Positions 36,537 through 46,655 of a stretch of DNA of 64,000 bases are shown here, one piece after another. The notes beneath the pieces were generated by a model. It was given only the letters and a program-made list of their open reading frames with translations, made no database searches and was not told the DNA's origin. Source of the DNA: Burkholderiaceae bacterium 16 (GTDB lineage: Bacteria; Pseudomonadota; Gammaproteobacteria; Burkholderiales; Burkholderiaceae); assembly GCA_000955785.1 (NCBI GenBank), contig JYOD01000041.1, positions 1-64,000 on the forward strand. The letters are read 5' to 3'. Position 1 is the stretch's first letter, and the number at the start of each line of letters is the position of its first letter. Made by a program: the position numbers and the translations under genes.

Positions 36537-37478
36537 ATGCAACGACGCAACTTCCTTGGTACCGGCGCGGCAGCGCTGCTGGCGGCCTGCTCCTTTGGCC
36601 CGAAACCGGGCGCGCTCACCGCAGCGCCGGACACCCCGGCCACGCCGCCCACGGCGCCACCCCGCCCGATCAAGATCGGCCTTGCACTCGGTGGTGGCGC
36701 CGCACGGGGCTTCGCCCACATTGGGGTAATCAAGGCGCTCGAAGCGCAGGGCATCCATCCGGACTTCGTCACCGGCACCAGCGCCGGCGCGGTGGTCGCG
36801 GCGCTCTACGCATCGGGCATGAACGGATTCCAGCTCAACAAGGTGGCGCTGACGATGGACGAAGCCACCATCGCCGACTGGGCCCTACCCTTCGGCACCC
36901 GCTTTGGCGGCTGGCTCAAAGGCGAGGCGCTGCAGAACTACGTGAACCGGCTGGTCGCCAATCGCCCGATCGAGTCCATGAAGCTGCCACTCGGCATCGT
37001 CGCCACCAACCTCAAGACCGGCCAGGGCATCCTGTTCCAGCGCGGCAATACCGGCCAGGCGGTACGGGCGTCGAGCAGCGTACCGGGCGTGTTCCAGCCG
37101 GTCTCGATCCAGGGGCATGACTATGTGGACGGCGGGCTGGTCGAACCCGTACCGGTCGATTCCGCGCGCGCAATGGGCGCTGACTTCGTGATAGCCGTGA
37201 ACATCTCCGCCGAGCCCTCCAGCCAGAAGAACGGCGGCCAGAGCGGCGTATTGCTGCAGACCACGGCCATCATGGGGCAGTCGATCAGCAAGATGGCACT
37301 GGCGCGTGCCGATGTGGTAATCCGCCCCGACCTGCCGGACATGGGTGGCAGCGACTTCGCCTCGCGCAACCGCGCCATCCTGGCCGGCGAGCAAGCGGCC
37401 TCCGCGGTCATGGCAAGCCTGCGCGACAAGCTTGCCCTGGCGCGATCGCGGCCCGCCGGAACGGTGGCCGGGCAATAA
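36537..37478 (+). CDS. Patatin-like phospholipase, lipoprotein (RssA-like)
   Basis: 313 residues from the ATG at 36537. A lipoprotein signal ends LLAAC with C18 as the lipidated residue, so the protein is membrane anchored. Patatin motifs: GGGAARG at 52-58 (oxyanion loop), nucleophile S82 in GTSAG and the dyad aspartate D198 in DGG. It should hydrolyse acyl esters of lipids; the natural substrate is unknown. Divergent from gltX, convergent with the NlpC/P60 gene, and sharing a bidirectional terminator with it. Confidence 0.9.
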   Translation: MQRRNFLGTGAAALLAACSFGPKPGALTAAPDTPATPPTAPPRPIKIGLALGGGAARGFAHIGVIKALEAQGIHPDFVTGTSAGAVVAALYASGMNGFQLNKVALTMDEATIADWALPFGTRFGGWLKGEALQNYVNRLVANRPIESMKLPLGIVATNLKTGQGILFQRGNTGQAVRASSSVPGVFQPVSIQGHDYVDGGLVEPVPVDSARAMGADFVIAVNISAEPSSQKNGGQSGVLLQTTAIMGQSISKMALARADVVIRPDLPDMGGSDFASRNRAILAGEQAASAVMASLRDKLALARSRPAGTVAGQ

Positions 37479-37514
37479 CGGCCGCGGGAGCACATGCCGC
37501 CGGGAGGCGGCGCC

Positions 37515-37551
37515 AACGAAAAAAGGACTGCGAGGCAGTCCTTTTTTCGTT
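37515..37551. terminator. Bidirectional terminator
   Basis: A 17-bp perfect stem with loop GAG at 37532-37534 and A/T runs at both sides serves the two convergent genes. Confidence 0.92.
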
Positions 37552-37582
37552 GTGACCCGCACGGACAGGGTCCGCCTGCGCC

Positions 37583-38272
37583 TCAGCCGCCGTAGAGCGA
37601 ACGGCCGCCTGCATTGGGATCGAATCGCTTGAGCGTCTCGACCATATTGCCCAGGTTGCTGGCGCTGCCGCTGTCCTGCGGCATATCGTCTATGCGGCGC
37701 GCGCCGTTGTAGCGCGTCACCCAGTACGAGGCGCGCATGTCATCGACACGAATCTTGCTGCCGGTGGACGGGGCGTGCACGAACTTGTTGTCACCAATGT
37801 AAATGCCAACGTGCGAGAAGGTATGGCGCATGGTGTTGAAGAACACCAGGTCGCCGGGACGCAGGTCACTGGTTGCCACGGTGGTGCCAACCTGGCTCAT
37901 CTCGACCGAGCGGCGCGGCAGCATGAAGCCAAAGGTGTCGTTGAAGACGTAGCGGACAAAACCGCTGCAGTCGAGGCCCGATTCCGGGCTGTTGCCGCCG
38001 AAGCGGTAACGCACGCCGATCAGCCCGAGGGCATTCATGACCAGGTCGCCGGCCTTGCTGGCCACATGGCTGGTCGAGTTCATGACCGAAGACAGCAAGC
38101 CGCGCTTGCCTTCCGGATGCGGCTCCGCGCTGAGTTCGGTACGTGCGTCGATGCGGGCGTCGGGATCCTTGAAGACCGTGTCAGCCAGCACTCCATTCGA
38201 TAGAGTGGCACCGCAGGCAATGGCTATTCCTACGGCGGCGCGCGCCAGGGAATGAAGCACAGTTCGCTGCAT
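37583..38272 (-). CDS. NlpC/P60 cell-wall peptidase (C40)
   Basis: 229 residues from the ATG at 38272 with AGGAG upstream. A signal peptide (residues 1-30, ending GVLADT) exports it. The catalytic triad of C40 peptidases is visible: C102 in DCSGFV, H154 in HTFSHVGIYIG and H166 in FVHAPSTG. It cuts peptide cross-links or stems in peptidoglycan, like Spr/MepS. Single gene, convergent with the patatin gene. Confidence 0.92.
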   Translation of the reverse strand: MQRTVLHSLARAAVGIAIACGATLSNGVLADTVFKDPDARIDARTELSAEPHPEGKRGLLSSVMNSTSHVASKAGDLVMNALGLIGVRYRFGGNSPESGLDCSGFVRYVFNDTFGFMLPRRSVEMSQVGTTVATSDLRPGDLVFFNTMRHTFSHVGIYIGDNKFVHAPSTGSKIRVDDMRASYWVTRYNGARRIDDMPQDSGSASNLGNMVETLKRFDPNAGGRSLYGG

Positions 38273-38559
38273 TGGTTCTCCTGATGAATCGTTCTTGTCC
38301 GGGCCCGGGTAAACACACCGGGGCGGGCCTGAAATCAATGAAGTGGATCGCACGCAAAAAGCGCGCCAAGTGACGCAAACCACCCGCGCTGCGCATAAGC
38401 GACGCGCGAACCACCCGTAAAATTAGTTCTCGCCGGATGGTATAAGGTTGTCATCCACATGTCAAAGTTCGTTACAAAATTCAGATAAAGTGCTTTGTAA
38501 TCAAGGCTATACAACGGAAGTCGCAGATGCTTTCTCGATTTGATTATGTCAGTGGCAGG

Positions 38560-40278
38560 TCAATCGGGTGACACCCTGAGTTCGGCCGCACCAACTTGCG
38601 GCGGAATCGGGTCGCCTGCACCAATTTCGGCCGCGATCATCAGCTTGCGGGTGTATGCGTGCTGCGGGTCACCTAGCACAACCTCGGTTTCGCCCGCCTC
38701 CACCACCTCGCCGGACTTCATCACGATGACCCGGTGCGCCATGGCGCGGATCACGGCCAGGTCATGGCTGATAAAGAGATAGCTCAGGTTGTACTTGCGC
38801 TGCAGTTGCGTCAGCAGCGCCAGCACCTGCTGCTGGATGGAGACATCGAGTGCGGACGTCGGCTCATCGAGCACCAGCACCTGCGGCTTGAGGATCAGCA
38901 CGCGTGCGATCGCCACGCGCTGGCGCTGGCCGCCGGAGAACTCATGGGGATACCGCCCCAGGGCCGTGCGGTCCATGCCCACCTCGCGCAGCGCCTCGGT
39001 AACGCGTTGCCGCATGGCGTCGCGCGAAAGGCCCGGCTGGTGCAGTGCCAGGCCCTCCCCCACGATCTGCTCGATGGTCATGCGCGGCGAGAGCGAACCG
39101 AACGGGTCCTGGAACACCACCTGCAAGCGCGAGCGCAAGACGCTGCGCTCGCGCCGCGAGACTTCGTCCAGGCTGCGGCCCAGGAACTGGATTTCGCCGG
39201 CGCTACGGCGCTGCAGGTTCAGCACGGCGTGAGCCAGCGTGGTCTTGCCGGAGCCCGATTCGCCCACGATGCCGATCGTCTCGCCCTCGCGCAGCGAAAA
39301 ATCCACGCCCTTGACCGCGGCAAACTGGTCCCGACCGAACCAGCCGGCCAGCCCGCTGCGCTTGCGCGCATAGTTCACGCACAAGCCGCGCGCTTCCAGC
39401 AGCACTGGCGCCAGCGGCACCAACGGCAGCACCTCGCGGCGCGGCCGGCTGTCGATCAGCTTGCGCGTGTAGGGATGCTGGGGCGCGGCGAAAACGCTGG
39501 TGGTTTCGCCCACCTCGACCAGCACGCCCTTCTCCATCACGCCCACGCGCTGGGCGAAAGCCCGCACCAGGTTGAGGTCGTGCGTGATCAGCATGACGGC
39601 CATGCCGAACTCAGCCTGCAGGTCGCGCAGCAACTCGAGGATCTGCACGCGGATGGTGACGTCGAGGGCAGTGGTAGGCTCGTCGGCCAGCAGCAGCTTG
39701 GGCCGGCAGGCCAGCGCCATGGCTATCATCGCGCGCTGGCGCTGGCCGCCCGATAGCTGGTGAGGAAAGCTGTCGAACCGGTGCGCCGCATCACTGATGC
39801 CGGTGCGCTCGAGCAACGCGATGGCGCGCTCGCGCGCAAAGCGCCGGTCCAGGCCTTCATGCAGCGCAAGCGTCTCCACGATCTGGTTGCCGATCGTGTA
39901 AAGCGGGTTGAGCGCAGTCATCGGCTCCTGGAAGATCATGGCGATGTCGGCACCACGAATGCCCCGCATCTCGCGCTCCGAGACCTTGAGCAGGTCGCGG
40001 CCCTCGAAACGCACCGCGCCATGGTAACGCGCGTCCTCCACCAGGCGCAGCATGGCAAGCGCGGTAACCGTCTTGCCCGAGCCGGATTCGCCCACCAGCG
40101 CGAAGCGTTCGCCCGCACGCAGGTCAAAGCTGACATCGCGCACCGCGCGGGTGGCATCGTCGCCATGGCCGAACGTGACCGACAGGCGTTCGATGCACAT
40201 TAGCAGGCCGCCGGCGCCCTCCTTGGCTTGCACCGCTTGCACACCACTTACGGTGCTGGCTTGCGACAGCGCGCTCAT
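38560..40278 (-). CDS. yejF: Peptide ABC transporter, fused double ATPase
   Basis: 572 residues from the ATG at 40278, which overlaps the permease stop (ATGA). Two complete ABC units in one chain: Walker A GESGSGKT twice, signatures LSGGQRQR and FSGGQRQR, Walker [12 protein letters not shown] and [11 protein letters not shown]. It powers uptake of oligopeptides through YejB and YejE; in E. coli the system imports microcin C. Last gene of the yejABEF operon. Confidence 0.93.
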   Translation of the reverse strand: MSALSQASTVSGVQAVQAKEGAGGLLMCIERLSVTFGHGDDATRAVRDVSFDLRAGERFALVGESGSGKTVTALAMLRLVEDARYHGAVRFEGRDLLKVSEREMRGIRGADIAMIFQEPMTALNPLYTIGNQIVETLALHEGLDRRFARERAIALLERTGISDAAHRFDSFPHQLSGGQRQRAMIAMALACRPKLLLADEPTTALDVTIRVQILELLRDLQAEFGMAVMLITHDLNLVRAFAQRVGVMEKGVLVEVGETTSVFAAPQHPYTRKLIDSRPRREVLPLVPLAPVLLEARGLCVNYARKRSGLAGWFGRDQFAAVKGVDFSLREGETIGIVGESGSGKTTLAHAVLNLQRRSAGEIQFLGRSLDEVSRRERSVLRSRLQVVFQDPFGSLSPRMTIEQIVGEGLALHQPGLSRDAMRQRVTEALREVGMDRTALGRYPHEFSGGQRQRVAIARVLILKPQVLVLDEPTSALDVSIQQQVLALLTQLQRKYNLSYLFISHDLAVIRAMAHRVIVMKSGEVVEAGETEVVLGDPQHAYTRKLMIAAEIGAGDPIPPQVGAAELRVSPD

Positions 40279-41402
40279 GGCGTCACCTCGGCCGCGGGCG
40301 AACCTTCCGGCGCCTTCGGCTCGACCCGTCCGCGTAGCTGGGCCAGGCCCAGGCGCGTATCGAAGGCATCGCGCAGCGCGTCGCCCATGAAGGTCAGCAG
40401 CAGCAAGGTCACCACCAGCACGGCGAAGGTCGACAAGGAAATCCACCAGGCATCGAGGTTGGCCTTGCCCTGCGCCAGCAACTCGCCCAGGCTAGGGGTG
40501 GTGGGCGGCACGCCCAGGCCAAGGAAGTCGAGGCTGGTCAGGGCCAGGATGGCGGCGCTCATGCGGAATGGCAGGAAGGTGATGACGGGCGTCAGGCTGT
40601 TGGGCAGGATGTGGCGCCACATGATCTGTACGTTGGAGAGTCCGAGCGCCCGTGCCGCCTTGACGTAATCGAGCGAGCGATTGCGATAGAACTCGGCGCG
40701 CACGTAGTCGGACAAGCCCATCCAGCCGAACAGCGAGAGCAGGATGATCAGCAGCGCCAGGCTTGGCGTGAAGATCGAGGCGAAGATGATCAGCAGGTAG
40801 AGCTCGGGCATCGAGCTCCAGATCTCGATGGCGCGCTGTGAGAACAGGTCGAAGCGCCCGCCGAAGAAGCCCATCAGGGCGCCCGTCAGGGTGCCGATCA
40901 CCACGCCGATCAGGGTCAGGGCCAGGCTGAACAGCACTGAGACGCGAAAGCCGTAGAGCAGCCGTGCCAGCACGTCGCGCCCGCGGTCGTCGGTACCCAG
41001 CCAGTTCTCCGCCGAAGGCGGCGCCGGATTGGGTTCCTTGGAGAAATAGTTGATCGAATCGTACGAATAGCGGTTGGGCGGAAAGATCGCGAAATTGCCA
41101 TTGCTGGTGATGCGGTCGCGGATAAAGGGATCGAGGTAGTCCGCCCTGGTAGGAAAGTCTCCGTCGAAGGTGCTCTCGGCGTAGGTCTTGACGATGGGGA
41201 AATACCATTCGTCTTTGTATTTCACCACCAGCGGCCTGTCGCTCGACAAGGTCTCGGCAACCAGGCTGAGCAGGAAGATGGCAACGAAGAGGATCAGGCT
41301 CCAGTAGCCGAGGCGATTGCGGCGAAACCGCTGCCAGGCTCGCTGGCGCGGCGAGGGCGAATGCGGCAGCCCGTTGGGGAGCGTGCGCGGGCGGAATTTC
41401 AT
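40275..41402 (-). CDS. yejE: Peptide ABC transporter permease
   Basis: 375 residues. One N-terminal helix, a periplasmic domain of about 130 residues, then the DppC-type permease core with the EAA loop region (YVKAARALGLSNVQIMWRHILPN) that contacts the ATPase. Overlaps yejB before it and yejF after it by four bases each, so translation is coupled. Confidence 0.93.
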   Translation of the reverse strand: MKFRPRTLPNGLPHSPSPRQRAWQRFRRNRLGYWSLILFVAIFLLSLVAETLSSDRPLVVKYKDEWYFPIVKTYAESTFDGDFPTRADYLDPFIRDRITSNGNFAIFPPNRYSYDSINYFSKEPNPAPPSAENWLGTDDRGRDVLARLLYGFRVSVLFSLALTLIGVVIGTLTGALMGFFGGRFDLFSQRAIEIWSSMPELYLLIIFASIFTPSLALLIILLSLFGWMGLSDYVRAEFYRNRSLDYVKAARALGLSNVQIMWRHILPNSLTPVITFLPFRMSAAILALTSLDFLGLGVPPTTPSLGELLAQGKANLDAWWISLSTFAVLVVTLLLLTFMGDALRDAFDTRLGLAQLRGRVEPKAPEGSPAAEVTP

Positions 41403-42451
41403 CGGTGCACTGCCTCGAAGTGGATGCGCGGGTCGACCATCACATAGCAGACATCGGAAATCAGCCGGGTCACCAGGCCGATCAGGGTGAACAGGTAGAG
41501 CGTGCCCAGCACGACCGGGTAATCGCGCCGCAGCACGGCCTCATAGGACAGCAGGCCGAGTCCGTCGAGCGAGAACAGCGTTTCGATCAGCAGGGAGCCC
41601 GTGAAGAAAGCGCCAATAAAGGCCGCCGGGAAACCGGTCACAAGCGGGATCAGCGCGTTGCGGAAGACGTGCTTCCACAGCACGCGCCGCTCCGCCAGTC
41701 CCTTGGCGCGGGCGGTCAGCACGTATTGCTTGCGGATCTCTTCGAGGAAAGCGTTCTTGGTCAGCATGGTAACCACGGCAAAACTGCCCACCACCGATGC
41801 GGTGATCGGCAGCACCAGGTGCCAAAGGTAGTCCATTACCTTGCCCATCAGCGACAGCTGCTCCCAGTTGTCCGACGTGAGCCCGCGCAGCGGGAACCAC
41901 TGCACGAAAGTGCCACCCCCGAACAGCACCAGCAGCAACACACCCAGCACGAAGCCGGGAATGGCATAGCCCACCAGCACCACCATGCTGGTCACCACAT
42001 CGAAGCGGCTGCCCGCCCGGATCGCCTTGGAGATACCGAGCGGCACCGATATCAGGTAGGTCAGGAAGAAGGTCCATAGACCCAGGCTGACGGAGACCGG
42101 CATCTTCGACTTCACCAGCTCCCACACGCTGCGGTGCTGGAAATAGCTCTGCCCCAGGTCGAACTGGGCGAAGCGCTTGAGCATCATGAAGTAGCGCTCC
42201 AGCGGCGGCTTGTCGAAGCCGTACAGGGCCTGGATCTCCTTGATCTTCTCGGGGTCCACGCCGCGCCGGCCGCGGTATTCCGCGCCGCCGCCGCTGGCCT
42301 CGCCGCCACCGCCTCCCCTGCCCTTGAGCTCGAGCATCATCTGCTCGACCGGTCCTCCCGGCACAAACTGGATCACCGCGAAGGTGAGGGTGATGACGCC
42401 GATCAGGGTCGGGATCATCAGCAATACGCGCTTGAGCAGATAGGCGAGCAT
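41399..42451 (-). CDS. yejB: Peptide ABC transporter permease
   Basis: 350 residues, DppB-type. MLAYLLKRVLLMIPTLIGVI at the N-terminus is the usual first helix; the EAA loop is YVLTARAKGLAERRVLWKHVFRN. A Gly-rich insertion (GRGGGGGEASGGG) near residue 45 is typical of YejB. GGAAACAAG precedes the ATG. Starts 18 bases after yejA. Confidence 0.93.
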   Translation of the reverse strand: MLAYLLKRVLLMIPTLIGVITLTFAVIQFVPGGPVEQMMLELKGRGGGGGEASGGGAEYRGRRGVDPEKIKEIQALYGFDKPPLERYFMMLKRFAQFDLGQSYFQHRSVWELVKSKMPVSVSLGLWTFFLTYLISVPLGISKAIRAGSRFDVVTSMVVLVGYAIPGFVLGVLLLVLFGGGTFVQWFPLRGLTSDNWEQLSLMGKVMDYLWHLVLPITASVVGSFAVVTMLTKNAFLEEIRKQYVLTARAKGLAERRVLWKHVFRNALIPLVTGFPAAFIGAFFTGSLLIETLFSLDGLGLLSYEAVLRRDYPVVLGTLYLFTLIGLVTRLISDVCYVMVDPRIHFEAVHR

Positions 42452-42469
42452 CTTGTTTCCTTGTCGCGC

Positions 42470-44350
42470 TTATTGAGCGGCCGGCTTGGTGTCGGCACGC
42501 CACCAGTCGCTCAGTATCCAGCCTTCAGCCGTGTAGTAGTGCGGCAAGCGCTGCGGATAGACCAGCTCTTTCCGATATGACACCCGGTGCGAGGCGCTAT
42601 ACCAGTTGGGCACGATGTAGTAGCCGTGCATCAGCACGCGGTCCAGCGCGCGCCCGGCGTTGACCAGTTCCTCGCGCGTATGGGCGTGCAGGACATTGTC
42701 CACCAACCGGTCGATGGCGGGCGATTTCAGGCCGAACAGATTATCGGAACCGGGCGTGCCCGCAGCTTCGCTGTTGAAGCGGTCGCGCAGTTCGTTGCCG
42801 GGGCTCTGCGAATCCGGGAAGCGGATCGACACCATATCGAAGTCGAAGTCCTCCAGCCGCTTCTGGTATAGCGCGAAATCGGTGGTGCGCTGGTTCACCT
42901 CCATGCCAAGCTTTTCCAGGTTGCGCACATAAGTGGTGATGACGCGGCTCATGGCGCCGCCGTCATCCAGGAACTCGAAGACGAAAGGTTCACCCTTGGC
43001 ATTGCGCAGCGCACCATCCGTGTAGGTCCACCCCGCCTGCGCCAGCAACCTGCGCGCCTCGCGCAGGTTGTCCCGCAGGGAGCGCGGCGGATTGGTGGTG
43101 GGCATCGGCACGATAGGCCCGAATACCTCCGGCGCCAACTGTGTGCGCAGCGGCTCCAGCAGCGCCAGCTCGCCGGGCCCTGGCCGGCCATCGAAGGTGG
43201 CACTGGCTGCCAGTTCGCTGTTGGAGAACCAGCTATCGAGACGCCGGTAGGCGCCGTAGAAGAGCTGGCGGTTCAGCCACTCGAAGTCCAGCGCCAGGAT
43301 CATGGCCTGCCTGACCCGCACGTCCTGGAACACCGGCTTGCGCATATTCATGACGAAGCCCTGCATGCCGGCTCCGTTGCGATGCGGAAAATCGGTCTTC
43401 ACCAACTCGCCGTTGCTAAAGCGCTTGCCCTCATAGCTCTTGGCCCAGCTCTTGGCCTTGTACTCGACGATGGCGTCGAACTCGCCGGCCTTGAAGGCTT
43501 CCAGCTTGGCGGTCTCGTCCTTGTAGAGGCGGTAGACCACACGATCGAAGTTAAAGGTGCCGCGCCGCACCGCCAGGTCCTTGCCCCAATAGGCCGGATT
43601 GCGCTTGAAACTGATGCCGCGCCCGGCATCGTAGCGCTCGATCAGGTAGGGCCCGCTGGCCACGGGATCCTCGAAGGTCAGCTTGTCGAACGGTACCGTG
43701 ACGGTCCACTTCTTCGAAAAGACTGGCAGCGAACCGACAATCAGCGGCAACTCGACGTTGCGCTGCTTGAAATCGAAGCGCACCGTGTGCGGATCCACCA
43801 CCGTGACGGCTTTCACATCGGTGCACATGCTGCGGTAGCCAGGGCTGGATGCCTTGCTCATCAGCATGTCGTAGGAATACTTGACATCGCTGGCCAGCAC
43901 CGGATCGCCGTTGCTGAAGCGCGCCTGCGGCCGAATGTGAAAGGAGACGGACAGCTCGTCCGGCGCCACGGTCACGTCGTCGGCCAGCAAGCCATAGGCG
44001 CTGGCGGTTTCGTCGGCGCTGGCGATCAGCAGGGATTCGAACATCAGCGAATTCACGCCGGGGGCGGAGGTGCCCTTGAGCGTAAACGGGTTGAACTTGT
44101 CGAAGCTGGTGCGGCGGTCCGGATTCGCGAGCGTCAGCGTGCCGCCGCGTGGCGCGTCCGGATTGACGTAATCGAAGTGGGTGAAGTCGGCGGGATACTT
44201 GAGGCCGCCATACTGCGCGAAACCATGGGCCGCGCCAGCGGATAAGGGAAAACCCGCGGCACACAGGGCTACAAGTCCACAGCCCAGCGCCGCAATCGTG
44301 CGGAAGCGCTGCCATGCCGCCTGAAGCGGTCTACGTGCGCGAATAGACAT
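42470..44350 (-). CDS. yejA: Periplasmic oligopeptide-binding protein
   Basis: 626 residues from the ATG at 44350; an in-frame GTG six codons upstream overlaps the GGAGG ribosome site and is rejected. A signal peptide ends near AGAAHGFAQ. The rest is a family 5 solute-binding protein ([36 protein letters not shown]). It delivers peptides to YejBEF. First gene of the operon, divergent from fabI. Confidence 0.93.
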   Translation of the reverse strand: MSIRARRPLQAAWQRFRTIAALGCGLVALCAAGFPLSAGAAHGFAQYGGLKYPADFTHFDYVNPDAPRGGTLTLANPDRRTSFDKFNPFTLKGTSAPGVNSLMFESLLIASADETASAYGLLADDVTVAPDELSVSFHIRPQARFSNGDPVLASDVKYSYDMLMSKASSPGYRSMCTDVKAVTVVDPHTVRFDFKQRNVELPLIVGSLPVFSKKWTVTVPFDKLTFEDPVASGPYLIERYDAGRGISFKRNPAYWGKDLAVRRGTFNFDRVVYRLYKDETAKLEAFKAGEFDAIVEYKAKSWAKSYEGKRFSNGELVKTDFPHRNGAGMQGFVMNMRKPVFQDVRVRQAMILALDFEWLNRQLFYGAYRRLDSWFSNSELAASATFDGRPGPGELALLEPLRTQLAPEVFGPIVPMPTTNPPRSLRDNLREARRLLAQAGWTYTDGALRNAKGEPFVFEFLDDGGAMSRVITTYVRNLEKLGMEVNQRTTDFALYQKRLEDFDFDMVSIRFPDSQSPGNELRDRFNSEAAGTPGSDNLFGLKSPAIDRLVDNVLHAHTREELVNAGRALDRVLMHGYYIVPNWYSASHRVSYRKELVYPQRLPHYYTAEGWILSDWWRADTKPAAQ

Positions 44351-44587
44351 CCGGTTGGGGTCCTCCACCTGAATCGGATTCGTCCGCGGCCGTCTGCGGC
44401 GCGGTCAAGTTATGAGACAATTTTACATGGGTTCGGCCGGCACTCAGCCATCCGGACATTCCAGTACGCGGCACCGCTAGTTTGCCGGCCGTCAGCCTGC
44501 TGCCAAGCAGCCACCGCGGCGCGCGCTGCAACCCGGACGCGATCGCACGAACCGTGCCCGTCCACCTCGAACATCATTGGAGAAGTT

Positions 44588-45376
44588 ATGGGATTTCTCG
44601 CAGGTAAGCGAATCCTGATTACCGGCTTGCTGTCCAACCGTTCGATTGCCTATGGCATCGCATCGGCCTGCAAGCGCGAAGGCGCGGAACTCGCCTTTAC
44701 TTATGTCGGCGAGCGTTTTAGGGACCGCATCAACGATTTTGCCAAGGAATTTGGCAGCAGTCTGGTGTTCGAATGCGATGTCGGCAGCGACGAGCAGATC
44801 GCCGCCACCTTCGCCGCACTGGGCCAGAGCTGGGACAAGCTCGACGGGCTGGTGCACTCGATCGGCTTCGCACCGCGCGAAGCGATCGCCGGCGACTTCC
44901 TCGAGGGCCTCTCGCGCGAATCCTTCCGCGTGGCGCACGACATTTCCGCCTACAGCTTCCCGGCGCTGGCCAAGGCCGCACTGCCCATGCTGTCGGACAA
45001 AGCCTCGCTGCTGACGCTGACCTATCTGGGCGCGGAGCGCGTGGTGCCGAACTACAACACCATGGGCCTGGCCAAAGCCTCACTGGAAGCCAGCGTGCGC
45101 TACCTGGCCGCGTCGGTAGGGCCGCGCGGCATCCGTGCCAACGGCATCTCGGCTGGCCCGATCAAGACCCTGGCTGCCTCCGGCATCAAAGGCTTCGGCA
45201 AGTTGCTGGGCCATATCGAGGAAGCAGCACCGCTGCGCCGCAATGTGACCATCGACGAGGTCGGCAACGTGGCTGCATTCCTGCTGTCCGACCTGGCCAG
45301 CGGTGTGACCGGCGAGATCACCTACGTCGACGCCGGCTTCAACACGGTGGGAGCGAGCCTGCCCGAAGAAGCGTAA
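44588..45376 (+). CDS. fabI: Enoyl-[acyl-carrier-protein] reductase (NADH)
   Basis: Last reduction step of fatty-acid elongation. 262 residues. Cofactor loop [11 protein letters not shown] at 13-23, catalytic Y146, Y156 and K163 in [18 protein letters not shown], exactly the FabI spacing. GGAGAAG precedes the ATG. Single gene ended by a terminator. Target enzyme of triclosan; the substrate loop region looks ordinary. Confidence 0.96.
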   Translation: MGFLAGKRILITGLLSNRSIAYGIASACKREGAELAFTYVGERFRDRINDFAKEFGSSLVFECDVGSDEQIAATFAALGQSWDKLDGLVHSIGFAPREAIAGDFLEGLSRESFRVAHDISAYSFPALAKAALPMLSDKASLLTLTYLGAERVVPNYNTMGLAKASLEASVRYLAASVGPRGIRANGISAGPIKTLAASGIKGFGKLLGHIEEAAPLRRNVTIDEVGNVAAFLLSDLASGVTGEITYVDAGFNTVGASLPEEA

Positions 45377-45416
45377 TCCGGGTGGGGCCGCCTGGGCGGC
45401 CGGCCATCGCAAAATA

Positions 45417-45449
45417 GGGGCGCCCGGCTTTGGCCGGCGCCCCTTTTTA
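45417..45449 (+). terminator. Terminator after fabI
   Basis: GGGGCGCC (45417-45424) pairs with GGCGCCCC (45436-45443), extended by GGC/GCC with one bulge, then TTTTT. Confidence 0.88.
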
Positions 45450-45498
45450 GTGCCTGCGGCGAGTTGGCACCGGGACCACCGCGCATGGCACGCGCCAA

Positions 45499-46386
45499 CT
45501 AATTGGCGCCCGGCGCGGGCAGGAGACCCGAGCGCAGATAAGCAATGATCGGCGCCCAGAAGGCATCCTGGCGCTCCGGTTCGATCGCCGCATCGTGCGG
45601 CAACGCCGGCAACGCCACCAGTCGCCGCGCCCCCGCGGCGGCACGCTCCAGCCGCTCGGCATGCGCGAAGGGAATCACCTCATCCGCGCGGCTGTGCACA
45701 AGCAACAGCGGCAACTGCAAATTACGCAATTGCATCTCGTTGTCCCACGGCTCGGGCAGCAGCCGCGCCAACCACGCCGGCACCCGCCCTGTCACCACCG
45801 CCGCCTCGCGCGCGGACGTAAATCCGGCGGCAATCACCAGACCAGCCGGCGCCGGGCGCAATGTGGATATCACATCAAGCAGCACCGCTGAGCCCAGCGA
45901 AAATCCCATCACATAGCGCCGGGACGACAACGGCGTAGCGGCGAGGAACTGCCCGTAAGCGGCCACGCCGTCTTCATGCAGGTTGACAACACCGGGCTTG
46001 CCGTCGCTGGCGCCGTAGCCGCTGTAGTCGAACACACAGGAAGAAACGCCGTTACGGTAAAGCAGCGCCTGGGCGCTGGCCCAGTCGGACAGGTTCTCCT
46101 CGTCGCCGTGATAGATCAGCACGGCAGGCGCCTCGGCTGCCTGCACCAATACGCAAGAGCCGCGCAACGTGCGCGCCCCGCTGGAAAAAGCGAACTGGCG
46201 TGACGGGGCGCCCAGGCGGTCGGGGGTCATGGCACCGGCGGAGCCGGCCGGCTTGGGTTCGAACGCATCACGTTCGGCGACCAGGAACAAGGCATGGCGG
46301 GCAGCAGCGGCCAGCAACAACAGGCAGGCGCCGCCGGCCAGCCATTGACGCAGCTTCCTGGCACTGCCTGCCGGGGACTTTGCCAT
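45499..46386 (-). CDS. Membrane-anchored alpha/beta hydrolase
   Basis: 295 residues from the ATG at 46386. An N-terminal hydrophobic segment (residues 15-37) anchors it. Nucleophile Ser lies in MGFSLGSAV, acid in HSRADEVIPF and His in LPALPHDAA, the order of serine hydrolases such as the BEM46/YqkD type. Substrate unknown. Single gene, ending convergently with fabI. Confidence 0.85.
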   Translation of the reverse strand: MAKSPAGSARKLRQWLAGGACLLLLAAAARHALFLVAERDAFEPKPAGSAGAMTPDRLGAPSRQFAFSSGARTLRGSCVLVQAAEAPAVLIYHGDEENLSDWASAQALLYRNGVSSCVFDYSGYGASDGKPGVVNLHEDGVAAYGQFLAATPLSSRRYVMGFSLGSAVLLDVISTLRPAPAGLVIAAGFTSAREAAVVTGRVPAWLARLLPEPWDNEMQLRNLQLPLLLVHSRADEVIPFAHAERLERAAAGARRLVALPALPHDAAIEPERQDAFWAPIIAYLRSGLLPAPGAN

Positions 46387-46475
46387 GGGGACACCTCGGG
46401 AAACTAGGCCGTGACCGAAACCGCGGCTCAACCCTGGAATCTTAATCCGGACTTGTGGGGGGATGCGGGAGAAGA

Positions 46476-46552
46476 TGGCCCGCCCTACACGATTCGAACG
46501 TGTGACCGCTCGCTTAGAAGGCGAGTGCTCTATCCAACTGAGCTAAGGGCGG
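46476..46552 (-). tRNA. tRNA-Arg (TCT)
   Basis: 77 bases with encoded CCA. Acceptor CCGCCCT/AGGGCGG, anticodon TCT in CCTTCTAAG, T loop TTCGAAT. Confidence 0.96.
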
Positions 46553-46655
46553 ATACGTGGAAACTGCTGAAGACTACCGATGCGAAGCCCGGTATTCTAC
46601 CTCAGTGCCGCAGCCTATCCTACCGCCCCGACACGGCGCGCTGCACAGGAAATCG